From: Collinsella sp. AK_207A
Lineage (GTDB): Bacteria > Actinomycetota > Coriobacteriia > Coriobacteriales > Coriobacteriaceae
Direction: 5' to 3'
DNA: 64,000 nt
Assembly (NCBI RefSeq): GCF_902501965.1
Contig: NZ_CABWID010000019.1
Location: 1-64,000, forward strand
This document shows, piece after piece, positions 51,725-60,711 of this stretch. The notes beneath the pieces are model-generated. The model made no database searches. It was not told where the DNA came from and saw nothing but the letters and a program-made list of their open reading frames with translations. The position numbers and the translations under genes are program-made. Numbering within the stretch: position 1 is the stretch's first letter; each line of letters starts with the position of its first letter.

Positions 51725-52678
51725 TTACTTTGCCGCGCGCAGCGCCACATAGGCAGAGCCGATGATGCCGGCATCGTTGCCCAGCTCGGCCACCTTGATG
51801 GGCGTGGTCTCGCTCACCGTCAGGGTGAAGCGCTGATACTTCTCGATCAGCTTCTCGAGATAGACGTCGGCCGAGGCGGATGCGCCGCCGCCGATCAGGA
51901 ACTCGTCCGGATCCACAATCGCCGCGATGATGGAGAGCGCCTGAGCCAGATAGTCGGTCATGGTCTCCACAGCCGCCCAGGCAACCTTGTCGCCCTCGCG
52001 GCAAGCCTGGAACACGCTACGCGAATCGGAGGGACCGGAGAGCTCGATGGGCTCCACGCCGCGCATCTGGCACTCGCGCAGGTAGTTGCTCACCACGCCC
52101 GACGCGCTGGAATACTGCTCCAGATGGCCGAAACCGCCACAACCGCAGGTACGGCTCTCACCGGGGTTCAGGCACATGTGGCCGATCTCGCCGCCGGCAC
52201 CAAACGCACCGTACACCACGTCACCGTTGATGACCACGCCGCCGCCCACGCCGGTGCCGATCGTGACCATCACCATGTTCTGCGCGCCCTGGGCGCTTCC
52301 CTGCCAGATCTCGCCCATGGCAGCGGCGTTGGCGTCGTTGACGTAGCGCACCACGGCGTGCGGGCAGCGCTCGCGCAGCGCCTCGGCCAGGCCGGTGGCG
52401 TCGATCTGGATGTTGGCCATCATGGTGATATTGCCGCTGGCGGGCACGGGGCACGGAATAGCCAGACCGATGCCGCGCACAAACAGGATGGGTCTCTGCG
52501 CTTCGGCCATGAGCTGCTCGATGCCGCCCACCACGGCCGCGTAACCCGCCTCGTCGATGAGCGGCGGCGTGGGCACGCTCACCTTGCCCAGGAGGTTGCC
52601 CTCCTCGTCAAAGAGCCCCTCCTTGACGGTAGTGCCGCCGATGTCGATACCAATGAAGTAGTTCTTGGATTCTGGCAT
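51725..52678 (-). CDS. ROK family glucokinase
   Basis: 317 residues. ATP-binding motif IGIDIGGTTVKEGLFD; catalytic Asp in YVNDANAAAMGE; second phosphate loop VTIGTGVGGGVVING; ROK zinc region GEIGHMCLNPG with CGCGGFGHLEQYSSA. The last usual zinc Cys of C-x-C-G-x-x-G-C is His here, which could still bind zinc. It phosphorylates glucose or a related hexose in the cytoplasm. The gene is divergent from manA, a natural sugar-use pair. The start at 52678 has GGGGAT upstream. Confidence 0.9.
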   Translation of the reverse strand: MPESKNYFIGIDIGGTTVKEGLFDEEGNLLGKVSVPTPPLIDEAGYAAVVGGIEQLMAEAQRPILFVRGIGLAIPCPVPASGNITMMANIQIDATGLAEALRERCPHAVVRYVNDANAAAMGEIWQGSAQGAQNMVMVTIGTGVGGGVVINGDVVYGAFGAGGEIGHMCLNPGESRTCGCGGFGHLEQYSSASGVVSNYLRECQMRGVEPIELSGPSDSRSVFQACREGDKVAWAAVETMTDYLAQALSIIAAIVDPDEFLIGGGASASADVYLEKLIEKYQRFTLTVSETTPIKVAELGNDAGIIGSAYVALRAAK

Positions 52679-52880
52679 GGTCCGTATCCCCTTTCGCGAG
52701 CGCGGACGCAGGCACCGCGCCAAGATTGCGTCCAAGATTCCGCTGCGCCCATGATAACGCTACCAATTTCGCTGAACCTATGGGAAGGTCGCTTTTTCGG
52801 GCGAGCGGAGAGACGGTAGCGCTCCGATAATCTCCGCCATGGTTACGGCATACATCCGCACCTCTAGCACGCGGCGGGCG

Positions 52881-52886
52881 TACACT
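52881..52886 (+). promoter_or_regulatory. Putative -10 of manA
   Basis: GCG-TACACT on the plus strand, about 38 bases ahead of the manA start. No clear -35. Confidence 0.4.
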
Positions 52887-52923
52887 GGAACGGTCAAGAT
52901 CCCGTCATGCAAAAGGAGTCCGC

Positions 52924-53877
52924 ATGTCCACCGTCTCTCCGCTGAGCCAGATCATTCAGCTCAAGCCCATCTTCCACCAGAAGATCTGGGGTGGGCGCCG
53001 TCTCGAAACCGTTTTTGGCTACGACATCCCCGAAGGAAAGATCGGCGAATGCTGGGCTATCTCGGCGCATCCCAATGGCGACTGCCTGATCGAAGCCGGC
53101 CCCGGCATGGGCGGCACCCTCTCTAAGCTGTGGGCTGCCCAGCGCGACACGCTCTTTGCCGGCGCCACCGGCGACCGCTTCCCGCTGCTCATCAAGATCC
53201 TCGACGCGGACGGCGACCTCTCTATCCAGGTGCATCCCGATGACGCGTACGCCACCGAGCATGAGAACGGCAGCCTCGGCAAGCGCGAGTGCTGGTATGT
53301 GCTCGATTGCGAGCCGGGTGCCACGATCATCGTGGGGCAGCGCGCCCACAACCGCGCCGAACTCGCGGAGATGATCGAGGGGGGCCGCTGGAGCGAGCTG
53401 CTGAACGAGGTGCCCATCCACAAGGGCGACTTCTTCCAAATCGACCCCGGTACCGTGCACGCCATCAAGGCCGGTACGCTCATTCTGGAAACCCAGCAGT
53501 CCAGCGACGTGACCTACCGCGTATACGATTACGACCGGCTGGGCGACGATGGCAAGCCCCGCCCGCTGCACATCCAGCAGAGCCTGGACGTTGTGGACTA
53601 CGACCAGGTTGCCCCCACGAGCGGCACGGTGACCGCTCCCGAGGTCGACGGCGTGACTGGGCTTGAGTCCAACTCCTGCTACACCGTGGATCGCGTTCGT
53701 GTCTCGGGTATCAAGAACCTGGAGCAGCACTGGCCGTTCCTGTGCCTCTCCGTGATTGACGGTGCCGGCGAGGTCTGCGGGCTTCCCGTGGCCAAGGGCA
53801 AGCATCTGCTGGTGCCCGCAACCGTGGACCAGGTGGAGCTGGCAGGCGACATGGAGCTCATCGTCAGCCATCTGTAG
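52924..53877 (+). CDS. manA: Mannose-6-phosphate isomerase, class I
   Basis: 317 residues, short bacterial (Bacillus-like) form. KPIFHQKIWGGRRLETVFGY at the N-terminus, FPLLIKILDADGDLSIQVHPDD with the zinc ligands Gln and His, and IDPGTVHAIKAGTLILETQQ with the zinc-binding His and the S-D-x-T-Y-R-V-Y-D-Y stretch that follows. It interconverts mannose 6-phosphate and fructose 6-phosphate. AAAGGAG precedes the start. It converges on the dehydrogenase gene with an inverted-repeat element between. Confidence 0.94.
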   Translation: MSTVSPLSQIIQLKPIFHQKIWGGRRLETVFGYDIPEGKIGECWAISAHPNGDCLIEAGPGMGGTLSKLWAAQRDTLFAGATGDRFPLLIKILDADGDLSIQVHPDDAYATEHENGSLGKRECWYVLDCEPGATIIVGQRAHNRAELAEMIEGGRWSELLNEVPIHKGDFFQIDPGTVHAIKAGTLILETQQSSDVTYRVYDYDRLGDDGKPRPLHIQQSLDVVDYDQVAPTSGTVTAPEVDGVTGLESNSCYTVDRVRVSGIKNLEQHWPFLCLSVIDGAGEVCGLPVAKGKHLLVPATVDQVELAGDMELIVSHL

Positions 53878-53897
53878 GGAATGCGGCGGGGGCCGCT

Positions 53898-54126
53898 CAA
53901 AGTAAGCCGATAGTTTATCGGTTCAGAGCATCCGGGAGAAAAGTGGCCCGTTAGTTTATCGGTTTTCCTCTCCCATCACGAGTAACCACGTGTTTTATGG
54001 GGTGTTTTCGCAGGTAGCAATCCTGCGAAAACACCCCGTACTGTATCTGGCACGCTGAAACCGATAATGTATCGGTCTGCTTTTTCTGCTTGGGCACCAA
54101 ACCGATAAAGTAGCAGCGAGTTTTTA
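53898..54126. repeat. 229-bp MITE-like element with operator-like palindromes
   Basis: Degenerate terminal inverted repeats of about 65 bp flank a perfect 16-bp hairpin (53999-54014 / 54022-54037, GGGGTGTTTTCGCAGG). The flanks hold four copies of the palindrome CCGATA-N3-TATCGG at 53907, 53948, 54061 and 54102. Two are perfect, one has one mismatch and one is degenerate. Copies within each flank are 41 bases apart. The right end, CAGCGAGTTTTT, matches the element at 3274-3418. It separates the convergent manA and dehydrogenase genes and could also end both transcripts. Confidence 0.65.
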
Positions 54127-55128
54127 CGCCCGCACCACGTTCACCGGTTCCTTGCCACGCATCAGGACGTCGCACACCGCCTCGAGCGACATGCGCCGCA
54201 GAGCACCGGCTGCTTCCACCGAGTCGTACGCGCAATGCGGCGTCACGATGCAGCGCTCATGCTCGATCAGCGCACGGAGGGGCGTGCGCTCGTGCGCGAG
54301 CACATCCAAACCCGCCGCCCGAATGCCCCGCGCTCCCCCGCTTGCAACGTTCTCGTTCAGCGCAACCACCAGCGCTTTCTCGTCCACCAACTCGCCACGC
54401 GCCGTGTTCACCAGATAGGCGGTCGGCTTCATGAGCGCAAGCTCACGCGCACCGATCAACCCGCGCGTCTCAGGGATGAGCGGGCAGTGCAGGCTCACCA
54501 CGTCGGCCGCCGCGAGCAGGTCATCTAACCGTTCGACTTTTTCACAGCCCACCTCGGCCAGCTCCGCGGCCGTCTTGGTAGGTGCCCAGACCAGCACATG
54601 CATCCCGAGCGCCTGGGCAACGGGAACAACCGCGCGAGCGATGCGTCCAAAGAACACCAGGCCCAGGGTGCGTCCCTGCGTCCGATACGCCTGATACCCC
54701 GCCTTGGGATCCCACGCTCCTGTCACGACATCACGGTTGGTGAACGTGACCTTCCGCATAAGGTCAAGCATGAGCGCTACCGCATGGGTGGCCACATCCT
54801 CCGCGCAATAACCCGGGCAGTTCGCGACTGTAATCCCCCGCGCCTGAAGCCCGGCTACATCCATATGGTTCATGCCAATCGACATGCTTGCCGCAACGCG
54901 AATCCCCGCACGGGCCATGGCGCCCACGGTGTCCCCTAAGACCGGCGCGAACTCGCCGACGAACCCCTCGCACCCCTGTAGCTGCTCCTCAGTTGGAGCC
55001 GCCATCGCAGGATGAGCGCATCCCACGAGCTCGATCGACTCGTCCATACCCCAGGAACGCAGGATGTCGTTCGCCTTGTCCGTCTTGCCATCCAGCGTGT
55101 AGAACAGCACGCGATGCCGCTGAGTCAT
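54124..55128 (-). CDS. D-isomer-specific 2-hydroxyacid dehydrogenase family protein
   Basis: 334 residues. Catalytic Arg in LVNTARGELVDE, Glu-containing segment AAGLDVLAHERTPL, and catalytic His in IVTPHCAYDSVEA. The Rossmann nucleotide loop reads TLGLVFFGRIARAVV: the usual G-x-G-x-x-G appears as F-F-G-R-I-A, with first and third glycines replaced. Cofactor binding may therefore differ. Substrate unknown; phosphoglycerate-, lactate- and hydroxyisocaproate-type enzymes are relatives. The stop codon is inside the end of the inverted-repeat element. Confidence 0.85.
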   Translation of the reverse strand: MTQRHRVLFYTLDGKTDKANDILRSWGMDESIELVGCAHPAMAAPTEEQLQGCEGFVGEFAPVLGDTVGAMARAGIRVAASMSIGMNHMDVAGLQARGITVANCPGYCAEDVATHAVALMLDLMRKVTFTNRDVVTGAWDPKAGYQAYRTQGRTLGLVFFGRIARAVVPVAQALGMHVLVWAPTKTAAELAEVGCEKVERLDDLLAAADVVSLHCPLIPETRGLIGARELALMKPTAYLVNTARGELVDEKALVVALNENVASGGARGIRAAGLDVLAHERTPLRALIEHERCIVTPHCAYDSVEAAGALRRMSLEAVCDVLMRGKEPVNVVRA

Positions 55129-55181
55129 GAAGCCACCCCCGTTACCCGCCAACAGATTCCTAGCACAGCGTGCGCAGCGGG

Positions 55182-55187
55182 TACAAT
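55182..55187 (+). promoter_or_regulatory. Putative -10 of the gene at 55222
   Basis: GGG-TACAAT on the plus strand, 34 bases ahead of the start codon. No strong -35 is visible. Confidence 0.5.
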
Positions 55188-55221
55188 CCTCTTGTCAGAA
55201 TCGCTTAGAAAGCAGGGTACC

Positions 55222-55638
55222 ATGACCCCCGAATTGCAATCGTTTGTGATCTTCCTCGTCGTCACCGGATCCATCGTGGCCATTGCCGTAGGCATCACGC
55301 TCTATAGCCGCTACGACGCGCGCCGGCGCCTCGAAAGCATGCGCCGCCGTTACACGGGCGAGACCACGGGAGCCATCGTGCGGGTCGATGTCCCCGTCAA
55401 CAAGAACCGCCCCACCATCATCACGGCAACCTACCAGGTAGATGGCACCGCCTATACTATTCGCGAGCACCTGAAGTACACGGCTCCCGGCACCGAGACC
55501 GGCGGGTTCTTCATCACGGTCAAGAAGGTCCCGGCGCTCGGCGAGATTGCCGAGGGCACTCCGGTCCGCGTGGTCTACCAACCGGATAACCCCAAGTACG
55601 CCATGCTCGCCGACAACGAAGGCGTCATGGAGCTGTAG
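55222..55638 (+). CDS. Small membrane protein, DUF3592-like
   Basis: 138 residues. N-terminal membrane helix FVIFLVVTGSIVAIAVGITL is followed by a basic turn (YDARRRLESMRRRYTGETTG). A beta-rich domain then has ATYQVDGTAYTIREHLKYTA and GTPVRVVYQPDNPKYAMLAD. The V-x-Y-x-P-x-N-P-x-x-A motif is typical of DUF3592. Function of that family is unknown. It is divergent from the dehydrogenase and faces the PFL operon. Confidence 0.75.
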   Translation: MTPELQSFVIFLVVTGSIVAIAVGITLYSRYDARRRLESMRRRYTGETTGAIVRVDVPVNKNRPTIITATYQVDGTAYTIREHLKYTAPGTETGGFFITVKKVPALGEIAEGTPVRVVYQPDNPKYAMLADNEGVMEL

Positions 55639-55672
55639 CGCACCGACCGCTTTTCGATGCTCTGTGTCCAAA

Positions 55673-55710
55673 AGCTACAAGCCGGTGGATGAGCTACAAG
55701 CCGATGGGTG
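55673..55710. repeat. Two-copy 19-bp tandem repeat
   Basis: AGCTACAAGCCGGTGGATG followed directly by a copy with two changes (55692-55710). It lies between the DUF3592 gene and the grcA terminator, with no obvious role. Confidence 0.6.
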
Positions 55711-55719
55711 CTGAACATA

Positions 55720-55748
55720 GAAAAAGACCCCGGGTTGCCCCGGGGTCT
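55720..55748 (-). terminator. Terminator of the pflB-grcA operon
   Basis: Stem AGACCCCGG / CCGGGGTCT with a short loop, followed on the minus strand by TTTTTCT. It lies 38 bases after the grcA stop. Confidence 0.93.
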
Positions 55749-55786
55749 CCGCAATCAAAGCCGTGAGCCAAATGCGAGCGTGCAGC

Positions 55787-56038
55787 CTACATGCTGGTGT
55801 GGAAGGTGCGAGCGATGACCTCGTCCTGCTGCTCCTTGGTAAGCGTGTGGAAGTTCACGGCGTAACCGGAAACGCGGATGGTCAGCTGCGGGTACTTCTC
55901 GGGGTGCGCCTGGGCATCGAGCAGCGTCTCGCGGTTGAACACGTTCACGTTCAGGTGGTGGCCACCCTTCTCGGCGTACGCGTCGAGCATGCTAACGAGG
56001 TTATCGGCCTGGTTAAGAGAAACGTCCTGAATCTTCAT
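55787..56038 (-). CDS. grcA: Glycyl radical domain protein (split PFL small subunit, GrcA-like)
   Basis: 83 residues matching the last part of pyruvate formate-lyase: [20 protein letters not shown], then [15 protein letters not shown] with the radical glycine (Gly58), then a C-terminal ARTFHTSM. In E. coli GrcA/YfiD is a spare part for damaged PFL; here the main PFL gene just upstream lacks this region, so the protein is probably an obligatory subunit. Its first 20 residues match the lead into that domain. It sits 106 bases after pflB and before a strong terminator. Confidence 0.92.
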   Translation of the reverse strand: MKIQDVSLNQADNLVSMLDAYAEKGGHHLNVNVFNRETLLDAQAHPEKYPQLTIRVSGYAVNFHTLTKEQQDEVIARTFHTSM

Positions 56039-56144
56039 GGAATTGCCTCCTGTTGTTGATACCGGATATCGATAGTATAGCCCGCGAAACGTTACCGATT
56101 AGGTCTCATTCCGTGAACTTTCTCGATATTTTCGAAATCCCCGT

Positions 56145-58226
56145 CTACTCGCCATCCTGCTGATCGGCCGGCGTGAAGTCGATGCCGCCCAGATCAACGT
56201 GGTCGAACATCACGTCGTCATCCTTGCCCAGCGCATTCGGAACGATGGAGAAGGTGTCGGAGATGCCGTCCTGCGCGTCGCGGAACGGAAGCTTGGACAC
56301 CGAGGCCAGCGAGGCGATGGCGCCATGCGTGTCGCGCTGGTGCATGGGGTTGGCACCCGGGGCGAACGGCACGCCGGCCTTGCGGCCGTCGGGCGTGGAG
56401 CCGGTCTTCTTGCCATACACCACGTTGGAGGTGATGGTGAGCACCGAGGTGGTCGGCACGGAGTGACGATAGGTGTCGTTCATGCGGATGTACTCCATGA
56501 ACTGGTGCACCACGTCGTGGGCGATGGTGTCCACGCGGTCGTCGTCGTTGCCGTACTTGGGGAAGTCGCCCTCGGTCTCGAAGTCCACGATAACGCCGTT
56601 CTCATCGCGCACCGGATGCACCTTGGCGTACTTGATGGCAGAGAGGGAGTCGGCCACAACGGACAGACCGGCGATACCCGTAGCGAACCAGCGATGCACG
56701 TGCTTGTCGTGCAGGGCCATCTGGATGCGCTCGTAGCAGTACTTGTCATGCATGTAGTGGATGATGTTCAGCGCGTTGACGTACACGCCGGCGAGCCACT
56801 GCATCATGTCGTTGAACTTGCCGATCACGTCGTCGTAGTCGAGCGTATCGCCCTCAACGGCACGGTACTTGGGGCCGACCTGCTTCTTGGACACCTCGTC
56901 CACGCCGCCGTTGAGCGCGTAGAGCAGGCACTTGGCCAGGTTGGCGCGAGCGCCGAAGAACTGCATCTCCTTGCCGATGCGCATGGAGGACACGCAGCAG
57001 GCGATGCCGTAATCGTCGCCGTGGTAGACGCGCATGAGGTCATCGTTCTCGTACTGGATGGACGAGCTGGCAATGGAGGTCTTGGCGCAGAACTCCTTGA
57101 AGTTCTTGGGCAGGCGCGTGGACCACAGCACCGTCAGGTTGGGCTCGGGGCTCGTGCCCATGTTGTCCAGCGTGTGCAGGTAGCGGAAACTCATCTTGGT
57201 GACCATGGAGCGGCCGTCCACGCCCATGCCGCCGATGGACTCGGTGACCCACTGCGGGTCGCCGGTGAAGAGCGCCTGGTACTCGGGGGTACGGGCAAAC
57301 TTGACCATGCGGAGCTTCATGATGAAGTGGTCGATGAACTCCTGGATCTGCTCCTCGGTGAAGGTGCCATTAGCGAGGTCGCGCTCGGAGTAGATGTCGA
57401 GGAACGTGGAAGTGCGGCCGATGGACATGGCGGCACCGTTCTGCTCCTTGACGGCCGCGAGGTACGCGAAGTACAGCCACTGGATGGCCTCCTGCGTGTT
57501 ACGGGCCGGCTTGGAGATGTCGAAACCGTAGAAGTCGGCCATCATCTTGAGCTCGCCGAGAGCGCGAATCTGCTCCTGCAGCTCCTCGCGATCGCGGATG
57601 TTCTCCTCGGTCATGACCTTGGGCGTGGAAGCCTTCTGGGCCTCCTTGTCCTTGATCAGGTAGTCGACGCCGTAGAGGGCCACGCGGCGGTAGTCGCCGA
57701 TAATGCGGCCGCGGCCGTAGCCGTCGGGCAGACCGGTGATGATGTGCGCGGAGCGGCAGGCGCGCATCTCGGGGGTGTAGACGTCGAAGACACCGGCGTT
57801 GTGGGTCTTGCGGCGATAGGTGTAGTCCTCCACCACCTGGCGATCGAGCTCGTAGCCGTGCTGGTGGGCAGCCTGCCACGCGATGCGGATACCGCCGTTC
57901 ACATGCAGGGCGCGCTTGAGCGGCTTATCGGTCTGCAGGCCGACGATGGTCTCCTTCTCGGGATGCTCGTTGTCGATGTAGCCCGCGGGATGGCTGCAGA
58001 TGCCGGTAACGGTCTTGGTGTCCATATCCAGGACACCGCCCTGCTCGCGCTCCTTCAGGAGCAGGTTAAGCACCTGGCTCCACAGGTCCTTCGTGCGCTC
58101 CGTCGGGCCGGCGAGGAACTGGTCATCACCGTCGTACGGGGTGTAGTTCCGCTGGATGAAGTCGCGGACGTCAACCTCGTTTTGCCAAATACCGCCCTCG
58201 AAGCCTTTCCATGCTGCGTCCTGCAT
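56145..58226 (-). CDS. pflB: Pyruvate formate-lyase catalytic subunit lacking the glycyl radical domain
   Basis: 693 residues, against about 760 in E. coli. Catalytic Cys410-Cys411 lie in [20 protein letters not shown], and the barrel is complete to [14 protein letters not shown]. The protein then ends after about 20 unrelated residues ([16 protein letters not shown]), and the R-V-S-G-Y segment is absent. It converts pyruvate and CoA to acetyl-CoA and formate. The missing segment is supplied by the next gene. The ATG at 58226 lies 12 bases after AAGGGAG; a GTG at 58238 touches that site. No activating enzyme gene is within the window. Confidence 0.93.
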   Translation of the reverse strand: MQDAAWKGFEGGIWQNEVDVRDFIQRNYTPYDGDDQFLAGPTERTKDLWSQVLNLLLKEREQGGVLDMDTKTVTGICSHPAGYIDNEHPEKETIVGLQTDKPLKRALHVNGGIRIAWQAAHQHGYELDRQVVEDYTYRRKTHNAGVFDVYTPEMRACRSAHIITGLPDGYGRGRIIGDYRRVALYGVDYLIKDKEAQKASTPKVMTEENIRDREELQEQIRALGELKMMADFYGFDISKPARNTQEAIQWLYFAYLAAVKEQNGAAMSIGRTSTFLDIYSERDLANGTFTEEQIQEFIDHFIMKLRMVKFARTPEYQALFTGDPQWVTESIGGMGVDGRSMVTKMSFRYLHTLDNMGTSPEPNLTVLWSTRLPKNFKEFCAKTSIASSSIQYENDDLMRVYHGDDYGIACCVSSMRIGKEMQFFGARANLAKCLLYALNGGVDEVSKKQVGPKYRAVEGDTLDYDDVIGKFNDMMQWLAGVYVNALNIIHYMHDKYCYERIQMALHDKHVHRWFATGIAGLSVVADSLSAIKYAKVHPVRDENGVIVDFETEGDFPKYGNDDDRVDTIAHDVVHQFMEYIRMNDTYRHSVPTTSVLTITSNVVYGKKTGSTPDGRKAGVPFAPGANPMHQRDTHGAIASLASVSKLPFRDAQDGISDTFSIVPNALGKDDDVMFDHVDLGGIDFTPADQQDGE

Positions 58227-58452
58227 TTGTGTAACCACGCTCCCTTAGCGCTGATAGGCGAAGCGCGTGCGCTCCGCGGTATGAGAGCCCCCGGAACGAA
58301 AAATGCTCTATAAGCAGCAGATTAGGTTGTACACGGGAGCCACCTGTGCGAAGAAAGCATACCATAGGGAACTCTCTCACGCGTTACCGCTCGCCAACTT
58401 CTTAGGATTCATTCTCGACACAGGCGGCCCACTTACGAGGCGCCCAACAATG

Positions 58453-58488
58453 CGGACCATCTCCACACGCGCATGCGGAGATGGTCCG
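58453..58488 (-). terminator. Terminator of the ABC transporter operon
   Basis: Perfect 12-bp stem CGGACCATCTCC / GGAGATGGTCCG with a 12-nt loop, 10 bases after the permease stop on the minus strand. The following tail is T-poor. The remaining 58227-58452 stretch upstream of pflB shows a possible -10 (TTATAG) but no gene. Confidence 0.6.
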
Positions 58489-58497
58489 ACACTCACC

Positions 58498-60711
58498 TTA
58501 CGCCCGCGCGGCGATGGCGTCTCGGATGACCTTGCGGCTCATGTGGTAGGTGATGAGGAAGTACCCGCCGTAGCACACCGCGAAGATCGCGCAGGCAAGG
58601 CCCACCATGCCGGAGATCTCCACGTGGCCGAAGAGCTCCACGATCCCGATGACCACGTGCAGCGCGACTGCGGAGTGCGCGATGCCAACAGCGAGCGGGA
58701 AGGCGAAGAGCACCGCCTGCTGCACGAGGAACGAGTGGTTCACCTGACGCGTGGGCGTACCGATCTCGGAGAGCATACGGCAGCTCGGACCAGCATCGGA
58801 CACGCCCGAGAGCTGCTGGATGGTGAGGATCGCCGCACAAGCAACCACGAGGACCATGCCGATGTAGATGGCCAGGTAAGACACCATGGCGGACATAGAG
58901 TTCGCCGACTCGTAGACCTCGGTACGCGTCAGGGTCATGTACGACCACACACCGACCACGTGGCCGTCCTGCACGATGTTCACGTTGTCGTAAGAACTAT
59001 CCTGGCCCGCACGCGTCACGTAGGCGTCGCCCTGCTCGGTTGAGATGCCGTCCTTGTAGTTGACGAGCAGGCTGCTCAACTCCAGGGTGAGGTTGAGATC
59101 GTCGACGACCCCGTCAGGCACGACGATGGTCCCCGGGTTCGAACTGCCGCCGGGGGTGTCGGAGAAGGCACTCAACGTGGCGTCCACCGAGGAGGCAACG
59201 GGCTTGAGCGAGTGCCCGCCGAGCTTGAGCTCGGTGCCGGCGGCGAGGACCTTGTCGTAGACGTTCGTCATCGACGTGCCCGCGTCACTCGTGATGAGGT
59301 AGCCGCTCTCGCCCAGATCGACCTGCTTGGCTCCACGGAAGACCAGATAGCGGTTGTAGTCGCTCTCCTTCATGAAGTACAAGGCCGCGTCGCCCGCGCC
59401 GGTGGGCAGACTGGCCCCCGCCATCTTGAAGAGCGCGGCAACGGAGAGAACGGGCTTGGGCGTGCCGGCCTGGCCCGCGGAATAGCCGCTGTAGAGGTTC
59501 ACCTGAACGTGCTTGCCAGCGATATCGGCCAAGTTGTACGCGCGCCCGTCGTCGGCGGTCATGGGCTTGGTGCCGCCGTCCTTGGTGGAGACGGTACGAT
59601 GCGCGCTCTCGGCCATGAGGTCGAGCGGCTGGGTCGTCACGCCATAGGAAGGCGAAGCGTCTCCGTCGTTGCGCGCATCTGCGGCCTGCTGGTCAAAGTA
59701 CATCATGCCCACGGTGTAGTCGGCCGGCGTGCCGTTCTCAAGACCCGAGTTCATCGCCGCCAAGAGGGAGGTGCCCGAGGTCACGCTCGTGATGGCGAGG
59801 AAGAGCACCATCGCGACCACCGCGAGCGAGAAACTCACCGTGTTCACGCGGGATGAGAGCTGACGCAGCGTGAAGGGAGCCAAGCCGCGCCAGTAGATGT
59901 TGCGCGCATGTGACAGCACCTTGAGCAGAAAGCCCGAGAGGCCAAAGAACAGCAGGATCGTACCCACGATGACGAGCGCCGTGGTGAGGTAGAAGCGGTT
60001 CATCTCGGCCGGGTCATCCATCATGACCGGCATGCCATCATGCAGCAGGCGTGCATAGGCCACGCCCGTGAGCACCGCACCCACCACGAACACCGCAGCG
60101 GAGATCCAGGGATTCCGCACGCGCACGACCTCGCCGCGACGACCGGCACTCATGAGGTCGACGATCTTGGCCTTGGCCACTACGCGCAGGTTGAAGACGA
60201 GCGTCACGAGGAAGATGGCTGCAAGGCAACCGACGGTGATGAAAAACGCCGTGCCCGAGAGGAAGAAGCGGAAGTTCGAGACCTGCGTCTTGAAGAGTGC
60301 TGCCGTCGAGAAGACCATGAGCTGCGAGAGCGCGATGCCGGCGACAAGGCCCGCCGCGAGGGCTGCCACGGAGACGATGACCGTCTCGAGCGCCATCACG
60401 CGCGCCACCTGCCAGCGACTCATGCCGAGTACCTGGTAGAGGCCGAATTCCTTCTTGCGCCGCTTCATGATGAAGTTGTTGGCGTACACCAAAAGAAAGC
60501 CCATCACGAACGCGAGGAAGATGGTCATGCCGGCCATGAGACTTCCCATGAGCTCGCGCATGCCGAGCTCCTTGATGCCGGCGATGTCCACCTGCACGGA
60601 GATGGTGTTGAACGCATAGAAGACCATCACGCCAATGCCAAGCGTGACGAGGTAGACGAGGTAGTCGCGCCGCGCACGGCGGACGTTGCCCCAGGCGAGT
60701 TTACAGAGCAT
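58498..60711 (-). CDS. BceB/FtsX-type ABC transporter permease
   Basis: 737 residues. Four N-terminal membrane helices (LAWGNVRRARRDYLVYLVTL; FLAFVMGFLLVYANNFIMKR with KKEFGLYQVLGMS) are followed by further helices. A large extracellular domain of about 290 residues spans about 320-610, and three helices lie at the end. This plan resembles antimicrobial-peptide exporters/detoxification modules (BceB/VraG), though the large loop is the likely sensor. Overlaps the ATPase stop by 11 bases. GGAGGG lies 5 bases before the ATG at 60711. Confidence 0.88.
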   Translation of the reverse strand: MLCKLAWGNVRRARRDYLVYLVTLGIGVMVFYAFNTISVQVDIAGIKELGMRELMGSLMAGMTIFLAFVMGFLLVYANNFIMKRRKKEFGLYQVLGMSRWQVARVMALETVIVSVAALAAGLVAGIALSQLMVFSTAALFKTQVSNFRFFLSGTAFFITVGCLAAIFLVTLVFNLRVVAKAKIVDLMSAGRRGEVVRVRNPWISAAVFVVGAVLTGVAYARLLHDGMPVMMDDPAEMNRFYLTTALVIVGTILLFFGLSGFLLKVLSHARNIYWRGLAPFTLRQLSSRVNTVSFSLAVVAMVLFLAITSVTSGTSLLAAMNSGLENGTPADYTVGMMYFDQQAADARNDGDASPSYGVTTQPLDLMAESAHRTVSTKDGGTKPMTADDGRAYNLADIAGKHVQVNLYSGYSAGQAGTPKPVLSVAALFKMAGASLPTGAGDAALYFMKESDYNRYLVFRGAKQVDLGESGYLITSDAGTSMTNVYDKVLAAGTELKLGGHSLKPVASSVDATLSAFSDTPGGSSNPGTIVVPDGVVDDLNLTLELSSLLVNYKDGISTEQGDAYVTRAGQDSSYDNVNIVQDGHVVGVWSYMTLTRTEVYESANSMSAMVSYLAIYIGMVLVVACAAILTIQQLSGVSDAGPSCRMLSEIGTPTRQVNHSFLVQQAVLFAFPLAVGIAHSAVALHVVIGIVELFGHVEISGMVGLACAIFAVCYGGYFLITYHMSRKVIRDAIAARA

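Noticed and set aside
55787-56038. grcA as a mere spare part for PFL, as in E. coli
   Set aside because: The adjacent pflB lacks its own glycyl radical region, so a spare-part role alone does not fit.
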